DNA of 31,663 bases from RGIG3009 sp045653425 (GTDB lineage Bacteria > Bacillota > Clostridia > Oscillospirales > Acutalibacteraceae), in contig JAZOLU010000033.1 in assembly GCA_045653425.1 (NCBI GenBank), positions 1-31,663 on the forward strand. The letters are read 5' to 3'. This document shows, in pieces, positions 7,896 through 14,550 of this stretch (position 1 is the stretch's first letter; every line of letters begins with the position of its first letter). Under the pieces are notes generated by a model. The model did no database searches. It was not told the DNA's origin and saw only the letters and a program-made list of their open reading frames with translations. The position numbers and the translations under genes are program-made.

Positions 7896-7924
7896 TTGCT
7901 TTTTTGAAATAACTGAGGTATAAT
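7896..7924 (+). promoter_or_regulatory. Sigma-A promoter of the SRP RNA gene
   Basis: TTGCTT (7896-7901) and TATAAT (7919-7924) are separated by 17 bp. The expected transcript start is about 7931, which coincides with the first base of the paired SRP RNA stem. The promoter therefore fixes the 5' end of the RNA. Confidence 0.88.
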
Positions 7925-7931
7925 AATGTGA

Positions 7932-8083
7932 ACGCCTATGTACCTTGGGGCATACGGACAGGCGGGTCCTGCGCGACGGCGTGCCGTGAACCATGTCAGG
8001 CGGGGAACCGAGCAGCATTAAGCGGTTTTCTGCCGTGTGCCGCAGGGTGCCTGTTTGTCCGTATGCCCAAGGGTACAGGGCGT
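7932..8083 (+). ncRNA. ffs: Signal recognition particle RNA, short bacterial type
   Basis: The RNA partners Ffh (SRP54) in co-translational targeting of membrane and secreted proteins. The apical domain is recognisable: CCATGTCAGG, a GGAA tetraloop closed by CGG/CCG, then AGCAGCATTAAG, matching the Ffh-binding hairpin. The two ends pair over a long helix: CGCC..GTACC..GGGCATACGGACA near 7933-7962 with TGTCCGTATGCCC..GGGTAC..GGGCG near 8056-8082. Because the 5' end begins directly in this helix and the promoter is immediately upstream, there is no room for the 5' Alu domain of the ~270-nt Bacillus form; the RNA is about 150 nt. TTTTT at 8083-8087 after the closing stem probably acts as terminator. 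The position upstream of dnaX is the usual one in Bacillota. Confidence 0.9.
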
Positions 8084-8112
8084 TTTTAAGTAATGAAAGG
8101 GGTGTTTCCGGC

Positions 8113-9723
8113 TTGTATCAGGTGTTGTACCGCAAATGGCGACCGCAGACTTTTTCGGAAGTTTACGGCCAACCTGCCGTTACCACGGCACTAAAAAACG
8201 AAATGCGCACCGGTCGGCTGGCGCACGCATATTTGTTTACCGGTTCCCGCGGGACAGGGAAAACCTCCTGCGCCAAAATTTTGGCAAAGGCGGTGAACTG
8301 CTTAGCCCCGCGTGACGGTGACCCGTGCAACGAATGTGATAACTGTCGCGGCATTGATGCCGGCAGCATTTTGGACGTGGTGGAAATTGACGCCGCCTCC
8401 AACAATGGGGTGGACAACATTCGCGATTTGCGCGAGGAAGTGAATTTTGCCCCCGCGGTTGCCAAGTACCGCGTGTATATTATTGACGAAGTACATATGT
8501 TGTCGGCGGGGGCGTTCAATGCGTTGCTCAAAACGTTGGAAGAACCGCCCGAGCACATTATTTTCATTTTAGCAACCACGGAGGTGCACAAACTGCCTGC
8601 CACCATTTTATCGCGGTGTCAGCGGTTCGATTTTGGGCGGATTCCCGCGGAAGAAATTAGTGCTCGCTTGCGTTACGTTGCACAGCAAGAGCAGTTTACG
8701 TTGGCGGAGGATGCGGCATTGCTCATTGCCCGCTTGGCGGATGGCGGTCTGCGCGATGCGTTGTCGTTGCTGGACCAATGCCTGTCTCGCTCGCGGGATA
8801 TCACCACGGCGTTGGTGGCAGAAGCCACCGGTATGGCGGGGCGTGAGCATTTGTTCCGCTTGGCAGCCGCTGTGCGCACGCAGGACAGTGCGGCGGCACT
8901 CACCATTCTCCATTCACTGTACGAAGGTTCCAAGGATATGGAACGGTTGTGCGTGGAATTGATTGATTTTTACCGTAACGTTATGATTTTGAAGAGCGTG
9001 GGCAATCCCGATACGCTCATTGTTATTTCGCCGGAAGAGTTGGTGGATTTACGGCGTGAGGCGGAAGCGTTACCGTTGGAAAGCATTTTGCACATTATGG
9101 ACGTGTTACAACGCACGTTGGACCGTTTGAAAAGCGGCGTGGCACGTCGGGTGGAAATGGAAACGACGTTACTGCGTTTGTGTGACCCGCGGTTAGACAC
9201 CACACCCGAAAGTTTACTGCGCCGTATTGAAGCGTTGGAAACCCGTCCGTTACCCGCCGTGTCGGCACCGGTAGAGGCACAGGTGGAGGTGCCGACACCG
9301 ACACCGGCGCCGGTACAGGCACCTGCCCCGCCGGCAACCACCACACCGGCGGAGGAACCACCCGTGTCTGCTCCCACTGCGGTTGCCGACAGTCCGGTTC
9401 CGTTTACCGAATGGGTGGAGGTGTTGGCACACATTGCCAAGCAAAGCCAGCCACTGTACGGCGTGCTTAATGACTCCACCGCCATGATAGATGGTGAACA
9501 GTTGATTATTCTTACCAACAACGATTTGTTTGGCTCGTTGGTACGTTCCGAAGGCAACAAAGCGGTGTTGATGGGGGCGGTGCAAGCCGTGCTGGGCAAA
9601 CCAATGCGCATTAAGCGCGGCCGTCTTGCCCAAACAGAAACGGCAAGCGAACCGACCGACCCGTTGTCTGCGTTTTTGAAACGCAGCGCGGAAGCGGGCG
9701 TTACCATTGAAGAGAAGGGTTGA
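8113..9723 (+). CDS. dnaX: DNA polymerase III subunit gamma/tau (DnaX)
   Basis: Clamp-loader ATPase of the replisome that loads the sliding clamp and couples polymerases. The 536-residue protein starts MYQVLYRKWRPQTF, the family's typical N-terminus. It has Walker A GSRGTGKTS (about residues 44-52), a four-Cys zinc module (C..DPCNECDNC), Walker B IIDEVHML, the sensor-1 region ATTEVHK and the SRC arginine-finger motif (LSRCQRFDF). Residues about 375-430 are a Pro/Thr/Ala-rich linker, followed by a C-terminal tau-like domain. Start: TTG at 8113 after AAAGGGG (8096-8102). An in-frame ATG at 7993 is rejected because it lies inside the SRP RNA. It begins about 30 nt after the SRP RNA, so it may depend on readthrough from that promoter. 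ybaB follows within a few bases. Confidence 0.95.
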   Translation: MYQVLYRKWRPQTFSEVYGQPAVTTALKNEMRTGRLAHAYLFTGSRGTGKTSCAKILAKAVNCLAPRDGDPCNECDNCRGIDAGSILDVVEIDAASNNGVDNIRDLREEVNFAPAVAKYRVYIIDEVHMLSAGAFNALLKTLEEPPEHIIFILATTEVHKLPATILSRCQRFDFGRIPAEEISARLRYVAQQEQFTLAEDAALLIARLADGGLRDALSLLDQCLSRSRDITTALVAEATGMAGREHLFRLAAAVRTQDSAAALTILHSLYEGSKDMERLCVELIDFYRNVMILKSVGNPDTLIVISPEELVDLRREAEALPLESILHIMDVLQRTLDRLKSGVARRVEMETTLLRLCDPRLDTTPESLLRRIEALETRPLPAVSAPVEAQVEVPTPTPAPVQAPAPPATTTPAEEPPVSAPTAVADSPVPFTEWVEVLAHIAKQSQPLYGVLNDSTAMIDGEQLIILTNNDLFGSLVRSEGNKAVLMGAVQAVLGKPMRIKRGRLAQTETASEPTDPLSAFLKRSAEAGVTIEEKG

Positions 9724-9728
9724 GGATT

Positions 9729-10070
9729 ATGAAAGCAAGATTACCGCAAGGTTACGGTGGCGGCAGTAACAATATGCAGGCCGTGCTCCGTCAAGCACAA
9801 AAAATGCAAGAGGATATGGCAACCGCGCAAGCGGCATTGGAAGAAAAAGAGTATTCGGCTACGGCGGGTGGCGGTATGGTAACCGCCACGGTAGACGGCA
9901 AGCATTTGTTGCGTTCATTGGTGCTCAACCCCGAAGTGGTAGACCCGGATGACACCGAAATGTTGGCAGATATGATTACGGCAGCGGTGAACGAAGCCGT
10001 GCGTGCGGCACAAACAGATTCGGAAGAAACACTGGGCAAAATCACCGGTGGTATGAATTTGCCGTTTTAA
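9729..10070 (+). CDS. ybaB: YbaB/EbfC family nucleoid-associated protein
   Basis: A 113-residue small DNA-binding protein of the YbaB/EbfC family, whose members dimerise, bind DNA and are regularly encoded between dnaX and recR. The sequence shows the family features: an N-terminal Gly-rich stretch, MQAVLRQAQKMQEDM amphipathic helix, EYSATAGGGMVTATVDGKH beta segment, LNPEVVDPDDTEMLADMITAAVNEA helix and a terminal GGMNLPF. The ATG at 9729 was chosen over a TTG at 9720 because AAGGG (9714-9718) fits it and the product begins at the typical place. The gene starts 5 nt after the dnaX stop, indicating a shared transcript and probable translational coupling. Confidence 0.92.
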   Translation: MKARLPQGYGGGSNNMQAVLRQAQKMQEDMATAQAALEEKEYSATAGGGMVTATVDGKHLLRSLVLNPEVVDPDDTEMLADMITAAVNEAVRAAQTDSEETLGKITGGMNLPF

Positions 10071-10074
10071 CGGG

Positions 10075-10569
10075 ATGCGTAAGGCGGGATTATGGGCACT
10101 GACGTTGTCGGTTGCCGGTGTGATTTTTTGGTTTTCGGCGCAATCGGCGGAAGAATCTTCGGCCGTCAGTAATGCCGTTACCGGCGGCGTATTTGGCTGG
10201 TTGTTTGACCTACTTGGGTTGACGGAAGGCCAGCGAGAGGTGGCGCACGAACTCATTCGCAGCGGCGCGCACGTTGTTTTGTTTGCCCTGCTTGGTTTTT
10301 CCACATCGTTGCTCACCCGCAGTTATCAACTGCGGCGTTGGGTAATGGTTACTGTTAGCGCGTGCTCGGCTTACGCGGTGTTGGATGAATGTCATCAACT
10401 GTGGCGCGCCGCCGGCAGGGCGTTTGAATGGATGGACATTGTTAAAGACGTTGGCGGCGTGTTGTTAGGTATAGGCGCGGTGGCATTGCTGTGTCGTTTA
10501 GTGGTGCGACAAAAACAGTGGGTGACGGCAAATTCAAATGACGTTAATCACCCTAAGGAAGGAATGTAA
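10075..10569 (+). CDS. VanZ-like family membrane protein
   Basis: A 164-residue protein with about four hydrophobic segments and the VanZ-like pattern: WFSAQSAEESS after the first membrane segment, a conserved His in the second (SGAHVVLFALLGF), DECHQLWRAAGRAFEWMDIVKDVGGVLLG across the third and fourth. VanZ itself gives low-level teicoplanin resistance, but most chromosomal homologues have no defined role, so no resistance should be inferred. It lies 4 nt after ybaB and 2 nt before recR, with only a weak ribosome binding site (ACGGG), so it is probably translated by coupling. This gene interrupts the common dnaX-ybaB-recR order. Confidence 0.85.
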   Translation: MRKAGLWALTLSVAGVIFWFSAQSAEESSAVSNAVTGGVFGWLFDLLGLTEGQREVAHELIRSGAHVVLFALLGFSTSLLTRSYQLRRWVMVTVSACSAYAVLDECHQLWRAAGRAFEWMDIVKDVGGVLLGIGAVALLCRLVVRQKQWVTANSNDVNHPKEGM

Positions 10570-10571
10570 GT

Positions 10572-11171
10572 ATGGCGTATCGTGTGGCGGCACTGGATAA
10601 ATTGATTGAACAATGGGAACGCTTACCCGGCATTGGACATAAAACGGCGGTGCGGTTGGCGTTTTCTATACTTTCTATGCCGGCGGAAGAGGCGCGCCGT
10701 TTTGTGGATGCCATTACCGATGCACGCACCTCCATTCACGAATGTGAAGTTTGTTGCAATTTAACCGACGGCGAGCAGTGCACGGTGTGTACCGCCGCTA
10801 ATCGCGACGAAAGCGTGATTTGCGTGGTGGAAGAACCGCAGGATGTGCTGGCATTTGAGCGCACGCGGGAGTATCAAGGTGTGTACCACGTGTTGCACGG
10901 CACCATTTCACCAATGGACGGTGTGGGTCCGGAACAATTACGTATTAAACAGTTGCTCACCCGTGTGGCTAACACCGACGTTACCGAAGTGATTATGGCC
11001 ACCAACCCCACGGTTGAAGGGGAGGCAACGGCTATGTATTTGTCGCGGTTGCTTAAACCGTTTGAAGTGAAAGTTACCCGCTTGGCCTACGGTATTCCCG
11101 TGGGCGGCGATTTGGAATATGCCGATGAAGTTACTTTGCGTCGGTCGTTGGAAGGACGCAGCGAATTATAA
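10572..11171 (+). CDS. recR: Recombination protein RecR
   Basis: RecR acts with RecO (and RecF) to load RecA on gapped or SSB-coated DNA during repair. The 199-residue product has the usual size and layout: an N-terminal helix-hairpin-helix (LPGIGHKTAVRLA), a four-Cys zinc finger (CEVCCNLTDGEQCTVC), a Toprim domain (VVEEPQDVLAFE, MATNPTVEGEATAMYL) and the C-terminal segment LAYGIPVGGDLEYADEVTL. The start ATG at 10572 follows AAGGAAGG. It overlaps nothing but is 2 nt from the VanZ-like gene, so it belongs to the dnaX operon. Confidence 0.96.
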   Translation: MAYRVAALDKLIEQWERLPGIGHKTAVRLAFSILSMPAEEARRFVDAITDARTSIHECEVCCNLTDGEQCTVCTAANRDESVICVVEEPQDVLAFERTREYQGVYHVLHGTISPMDGVGPEQLRIKQLLTRVANTDVTEVIMATNPTVEGEATAMYLSRLLKPFEVKVTRLAYGIPVGGDLEYADEVTLRRSLEGRSEL

Positions 11172-11186
11172 TGAGGAGGAATTGTC

Positions 11187-11660
11187 GTGGCGGGCGAGCG
11201 TGTATCCACCAAAACCATTGCCGAAAATCGAAAGGCCTTTCACGACTATTTCGTGGAAGAATCTATGGAAGCGGGCATTGAACTGTGCGGCACCGAGGTA
11301 AAATCCTTGCGGCGCGGCGCGGTGAATTTGAAAGATGCGTGGTGCGCCGTGGAAAACGGAGAGTTATTTGTCAAAGGTATGCACATCAGCCCGTATGAGC
11401 AAGGCAATATCTTCAATCGTGAACCCACTCGCCCGCGTCGGTTGCTTATGCACCGCCGTGAGATTTTTCGTTTATATGGTTTGCTTAAACAACAACAGGG
11501 TATGACACTGATTCCGCTGTCGTTGTATTTTAAGGGTTCTCGTGTAAAAGTGCAGTTGGGTTTGTGCCGTGGTAAAAAGTTGTACGACAAGCGAGAGGAT
11601 GCCGCGCGGCGAGATATGCGCCGCGAGGCGGAACGTGCGTTGCGCAATCGGGAGTATTAA
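11187..11660 (+). CDS. smpB: SsrA-binding protein SmpB
   Basis: SmpB binds tmRNA and brings it to stalled ribosomes for trans-translation. The 157-residue protein is of family size, with the beta-barrel signature KAFHDYFVEESMEAGIELCGTEVKSLR, the tmRNA-contacting NLKDAWC segment, ISPYEQGN, and the C-terminal basic tail (KKLYDKREDAARRDMRREAERALR) that enters the ribosomal mRNA channel. The start is GTG at 11187, preceded by GAGGAGGA. It follows recR by 15 nt. The tmRNA gene is not in this window. Confidence 0.96.
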   Translation: MAGERVSTKTIAENRKAFHDYFVEESMEAGIELCGTEVKSLRRGAVNLKDAWCAVENGELFVKGMHISPYEQGNIFNREPTRPRRLLMHRREIFRLYGLLKQQQGMTLIPLSLYFKGSRVKVQLGLCRGKKLYDKREDAARRDMRREAERALRNREY

Positions 11661-11676
11661 AAAAGGGGGCAGACAA

Positions 11677-12621
11677 ATGAGCCTGTTATCCGTGGTTATT
11701 CCCTCATATAATGAGGAAAACAATATTGCCCTCGCCGCTGCGCGGTTGGCGGAAGTGTTAGAGGGCGCAGACATTGCGTATGAATTGATTTTTGTGGACG
11801 ACGGTTCGCACGACCGTACCTATGACCGCATTTGTGAGGAAGCACGGTGCAATCCGGCGGTGCGGGGTGTTTCATTTAGCCGCAACTTTGGCAAAGAAGC
11901 CGCCATTTTTGCGGGTTTAAGTGAGGCGCGCGGAGATGCGTGCGTGGTAACGGACTGCGATATGCAGTTCCCGCCGGAGGTCATTCCGCAGATGGTTGCT
12001 TTATGGCGGCAAGGGTACGAAGTAGTGGAAGGTAAAAAATCTGACCGCGGCAACGAACACGCGGCGCACGGTGTGTGCGCGCGATTGTTCTATCGTTTGA
12101 TTGGGCGCGCCGTGGGAATAGATATGCAATCCTCGTCGGATTTTAAGTTGCTGGACCGCAAAGTGGTGGATGTGCTTAATTCTTTGCAGGAAAAAGACAC
12201 GTTTTTCCGCGCCTTGTCGTTCTGGGCGGGTTTTCGCACTACCACGGTGGAATTTACGGTGGCGGCGCGTACCAACGGCCAGTCCAAGTGGTCGTTTGGT
12301 GGGTTGTTAAAATATGCCGTTAACAATTTAACCTCTTTTACCACCGCCCCGCTGCGATTTGTGACGTTTTTGGGTGTGTGTTTGCTGGTATGTATGCTGG
12401 TATTGGGTATTCAAACACTGGTGCGGTTTTTCCTCGGCAAGGCGGTGGAGGGCTTTACCACGGTTATCTTATTGTTGCTACTCATCGGCGGTTCGATTAT
12501 GGTGAGTTTGGGTATTATGGGCCATTACATTGCCCGCATTTATGATGAAGTCAAGAACCGTCCGCGGTTTATCATTGCGCGACGTACAGAGGAGGAAACC
12601 GACCGTGTTGCTAACTCTTGA
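11677..12621 (+). CDS. GT2 family polyisoprenyl-phosphate glycosyltransferase (DPM1/GtrB-like)
   Basis: A 314-residue membrane-bound family 2 glycosyltransferase. The N-terminal GT-A domain shows VVIPSYNEENN, FVDDGS (Asp41-Asp42) and the metal-binding TDCDMQ (DxD-like), as in dolichyl- or undecaprenyl-phosphate sugar synthases of the GtrB/YkoT type. KWSFGGLLKYAVNNLTSFTTAPLR, the typical amphipathic segment, precedes two C-terminal transmembrane helices (about residues 225-250 and 258-285). It probably transfers a hexose from a nucleotide sugar to undecaprenyl phosphate at the cytoplasmic face; donor and product are unknown. The ATG at 11677 follows AAAAGGGGG. The end overlaps coaX by 17 nt. 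Confidence 0.88.
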   Translation: MSLLSVVIPSYNEENNIALAAARLAEVLEGADIAYELIFVDDGSHDRTYDRICEEARCNPAVRGVSFSRNFGKEAAIFAGLSEARGDACVVTDCDMQFPPEVIPQMVALWRQGYEVVEGKKSDRGNEHAAHGVCARLFYRLIGRAVGIDMQSSSDFKLLDRKVVDVLNSLQEKDTFFRALSFWAGFRTTTVEFTVAARTNGQSKWSFGGLLKYAVNNLTSFTTAPLRFVTFLGVCLLVCMLVLGIQTLVRFFLGKAVEGFTTVILLLLLIGGSIMVSLGIMGHYIARIYDEVKNRPRFIIARRTEEETDRVANS

Positions 12622-13372
12622 TTTAGGGAACACCAACCTTACCGCCGGCGTGTTCGACGGTGAAAATTTGGTGTGTGAATGTCGTTTGGCAACCGACCGC
12701 GCTCGCACGGAGGAACAATACGCGGTTGAGTTGCTGCTGATATTGCAGTTACATCACATTGCTCCGGATGCCATTGACGGTGCCATTTTAAGTTCCGTGG
12801 TTCCCGGGCTGGACAAGGTGTTGTGTGCCGCAGTACAACGCGTCACGGGCGTACAACCGCTCATTGTGGGTCCGGGCGTTAAAACCGGCATAAATATTCG
12901 TATTGACAACCCCGCCCAGTTAGGCGCGGATTTGCTGGTTGGCGCGGTGGCGGCGGTACACAAGTACGGTGCGCCTTGCATTGTATGGGACCTCGGCACC
13001 GCAACCACCGTTTCGGCAATTGACGCAAACGGGGTGTTCCGCGGTGGTGCCATTATGCCCGGCGTGGCAACCTCGCTGGATTCGCTCATCAGCAACGCCT
13101 CCTTGTTGCCGCGTGTTCATCTGGAAGCCCCCAAACACGCCATTGGCACCAATACTGCCGATTCGTTGCGTTCTGGTTCGGTGCTGGGCACGGCGGCTAT
13201 GATGGAGGGTATGATTGACCGTATTGAGCAGGAACTCGGCACCCCCGCCACGGTCATTGTTGCCGGTGGGTTAGGTCGAGAGATTGCCGCGGCTTGCCGC
13301 CGCAAAACGGTGTACGACAACCATCTGTTGTTGGATGGCTTGCGTCTTATTTATCAAAAAAACCGCCCCTGA
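12605..13372 (+). CDS. coaX: Type III pantothenate kinase (CoaX)
   Basis: Catalyses ATP-dependent phosphorylation of pantothenate, the first step of coenzyme A synthesis. The 255-residue product shows the ASKHA-fold motifs of type III enzymes: LTLDLGNTN at the start (phosphate 1), ILSSVVPGL, GPGVKTGINIRIDNPAQLGADLLVGAVAA and DLGTATTVSAID, with the Asp expected to act as base in LGADL. Start: GTG at 12605, 9 nt after AGGAGG (12590-12595) and overlapping the 3' end of the glycosyltransferase gene by 17 nt, so coupling is likely. A putative vitamin ECF transporter gene follows. Confidence 0.95.
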   Translation: MLLTLDLGNTNLTAGVFDGENLVCECRLATDRARTEEQYAVELLLILQLHHIAPDAIDGAILSSVVPGLDKVLCAAVQRVTGVQPLIVGPGVKTGINIRIDNPAQLGADLLVGAVAAVHKYGAPCIVWDLGTATTVSAIDANGVFRGGAIMPGVATSLDSLISNASLLPRVHLEAPKHAIGTNTADSLRSGSVLGTAAMMEGMIDRIEQELGTPATVIVAGGLGREIAAACRRKTVYDNHLLLDGLRLIYQKNRP

Positions 13373-13380
13373 CGGTTTTT
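13356..13380 (+). terminator. Possible weak terminator overlapping the coaX stop codon
   Basis: AAAAACCG pairs with CGGTTTTT around a CCCCTGA loop, so the U-tract is part of the stem. The hairpin includes the last codons of coaX. The short GC core (3 bp) suggests partial termination at most, before the ECF gene at 13431. Confidence 0.5.
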
Positions 13381-13430
13381 AAAAAATGCGCTGCATCTCG
13401 CAAGAGAGCAACAGCAAGGAGTGTTTGAAT

Positions 13431-14021
13431 ATGGTAGCAAAGAAAACGGTTCGTTTGGCACAGTTGTCCATTTTGGCGGCACTGATTGTGGTACTGCAAC
13501 TAATGAGTTACAGCATCAAAATCGGCACGTTCAATTTGTCGTTGGTGCTCATTCCGCTGGTTATCGGCGGTGTACTGTTCGGCGTACGTTCCGGTGCTCT
13601 GTTGGGCGCGGTGTTTTCCGTTGTCGTTATTATCGGATGTATCTCCGGTATGGATGTGGGCGGTAATATTTTATGGAATGTTAACCCTTGGCTAACGGCA
13701 TTGGTCTGCTTGGTAAAAGGGGTTGCCGCGGGCGCCGCGGGCGGCGCGATAGCGGCAGTGTTCCGTCGCGCAGGCAAGCCGGTGGCAGGTGTCATTGTTG
13801 CCGCCGTGGCAGTGCCGGTAGTGAACACCGGTTTGTTCACGTTGGCTATGTGGTTTTTGTTCCGCGACACACTGGTTGCGTGGGCCGCAGGGCAGGATGT
13901 GGTGTATTACATATTCTTTGGCCTTATCGGTGTCAATTTCTTACTGGAATTTGGGTTAAATGTGGTGCTGGCTCCGGTAACAGAGCGCATTATTGCCGCG
14001 GTACGCCGTGTAGCAGACTGA
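13431..14021 (+). CDS. ECF transporter S component, probably pantothenate-specific (PanT-like)
   Basis: Predicted 196-residue membrane protein with about six hydrophobic segments. The N-terminal arrangement LAQLSILAALIVVLQLMSYSIKIGTFNLSLVLIPLVIGGVLFG is typical of S components of group II energy-coupling factor vitamin transporters, which bind the vitamin and dock on the EcfA1-A2-T module encoded elsewhere. The Ala/Gly-rich stretch GVAAGAAGGAIAAV fits the small-residue helix packing used for docking. Substrate specificity is inferred only from its position directly after coaX; PanT is the obvious candidate. The ATG at 13431 follows AAGGAG with 9 nt spacing. Confidence 0.85.
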   Translation: MVAKKTVRLAQLSILAALIVVLQLMSYSIKIGTFNLSLVLIPLVIGGVLFGVRSGALLGAVFSVVVIIGCISGMDVGGNILWNVNPWLTALVCLVKGVAAGAAGGAIAAVFRRAGKPVAGVIVAAVAVPVVNTGLFTLAMWFLFRDTLVAWAAGQDVVYYIFFGLIGVNFLLEFGLNVVLAPVTERIIAAVRRVAD

Positions 14022-14066
14022 TAAAATGGTAGGGGACAGCAGGGGGTCCTCGCATCATAAAAAATT

Positions 14067-14095
14067 AACGGCTTGGGTGTAACCCAAGCCGTTTT
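14067..14095. terminator. Bidirectional intrinsic terminator
   Basis: AACGGCTTGGGT and ACCCAAGCCGTT form a 12-bp stem with a 3-nt loop. On the plus strand TTTT follows, ending the ECF gene; on the minus strand TTAATTTTTT follows, ending the AbrB-type gene, whose stop is at 14133. It separates the two convergent units. Confidence 0.88.
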
Positions 14096-14132
14096 CGCCT
14101 AACCACGCTTAATAGTAGCGGTATGAAACGCA

Positions 14133-14375
14133 TTAGAAATCTTGCTTAATTTTTTCCAAGCAGTCGGAGCAAATGTAATGGTCGCGATATTCCACCGTGT
14201 GTTCCGATTGCCCGCAAAAAATGCACGCGTTGGTGTATTTGCGCAAAACAATGGAATCGCCCTCCGTGAAAATTTCCAGAAAGGCATTTTCAATTTGTAG
14301 GGTGTTACGCAATTCCTTTGGTATCACAATACGCCCCAAGTTATCTAATTGACGAACAATTCCGGTAGATTTCAT
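14133..14375 (-). CDS. AbrB/MazE/SpoVT-family transcriptional regulator with C-terminal zinc-ribbon-like motif
   Basis: An 80-residue DNA-binding protein. Residues 1-47 form a swapped-hairpin AbrB domain (MKSTGIVRQLDNLGRIVIPKELR...EIFTEGDSIVLRKY), as in Bacillus AbrB and many small Clostridia regulators. The C-terminal part has CIFCG and CSDCL, a CxxC-x~17-CxxC arrangement likely to hold a zinc ion. Such proteins are transition-state regulators. The ATG at 14375 (complement) is preceded by AAGGAGG, so the longer frame starting at 14432 is rejected. It has its own promoter with adjacent 13-bp direct repeats that could be its own operator. Confidence 0.9.
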   Translation of the reverse strand: MKSTGIVRQLDNLGRIVIPKELRNTLQIENAFLEIFTEGDSIVLRKYTNACIFCGQSEHTVEYRDHYICSDCLEKIKQDF

Positions 14376-14403
14376 AAAACAAACCTCCTTGTGATGTTTG
14401 CTC

Positions 14404-14432
14404 ATTGTATCACAATATCCAAAATTTGTCAA
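14404..14432 (-). promoter_or_regulatory. Sigma-A promoter of the AbrB-type gene
   Basis: On the minus strand, TTGACA (14427-14432) and TACAAT (14404-14409) are separated by 17 bp. The predicted transcript has a leader of about 20 nt with AAGGAGG. This is an almost consensus promoter. Confidence 0.85.
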
Positions 14433-14453
14433 GAAAAAGAAAAATTTGACAAG
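14421..14453. repeat. Two 13-bp direct repeats with 20-bp period at the AbrB-type promoter
   Basis: AAAATTTGTCAAG (14421-14433) and AAAATTTGACAAG (14441-14453) differ at one base and start exactly 20 bp apart, about two helical turns. The first covers the -35 box; the second lies just upstream of it. Same-face spacing suggests a repressor operator, possibly autoregulatory. Confidence 0.6.
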
Positions 14454-14488
14454 CCAAGGAAAATGCAGGCGAAAGCCAAAGAAAGCAG

Positions 14489-14517
14489 TTGAATCCGTAC
14501 GAAAAAAATGATATTAT
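14489..14517 (+). promoter_or_regulatory. Sigma-A promoter of the recJ-rel operon
   Basis: TTGAAT (14489-14494) and TATTAT (14512-14517) are separated by 17 bp, giving a leader of about 27 nt to the recJ ATG. It is divergent from the AbrB-type promoter, whose -35 lies 57 bp away. Confidence 0.75.
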
Positions 14518-14550
14518 TAAAAAAACTGTATTTCCGAAAGGGATAGCGGT

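Noticed and set aside
7993..8112. 40-codon N-terminal extension of dnaX starting at ATG 7993
   Set aside because: It lies in the SRP RNA (the ATG is part of the Ffh-binding hairpin) and the extension does not resemble DnaX; TTG 8113 gives the usual YQVLYRKWRPQTF start.
8970..9707. 245-residue open frame opposite dnaX
   Set aside because: Low-complexity Ser/Thr/Ala translation opposite the dnaX linker, no ribosome site, no family resemblance.
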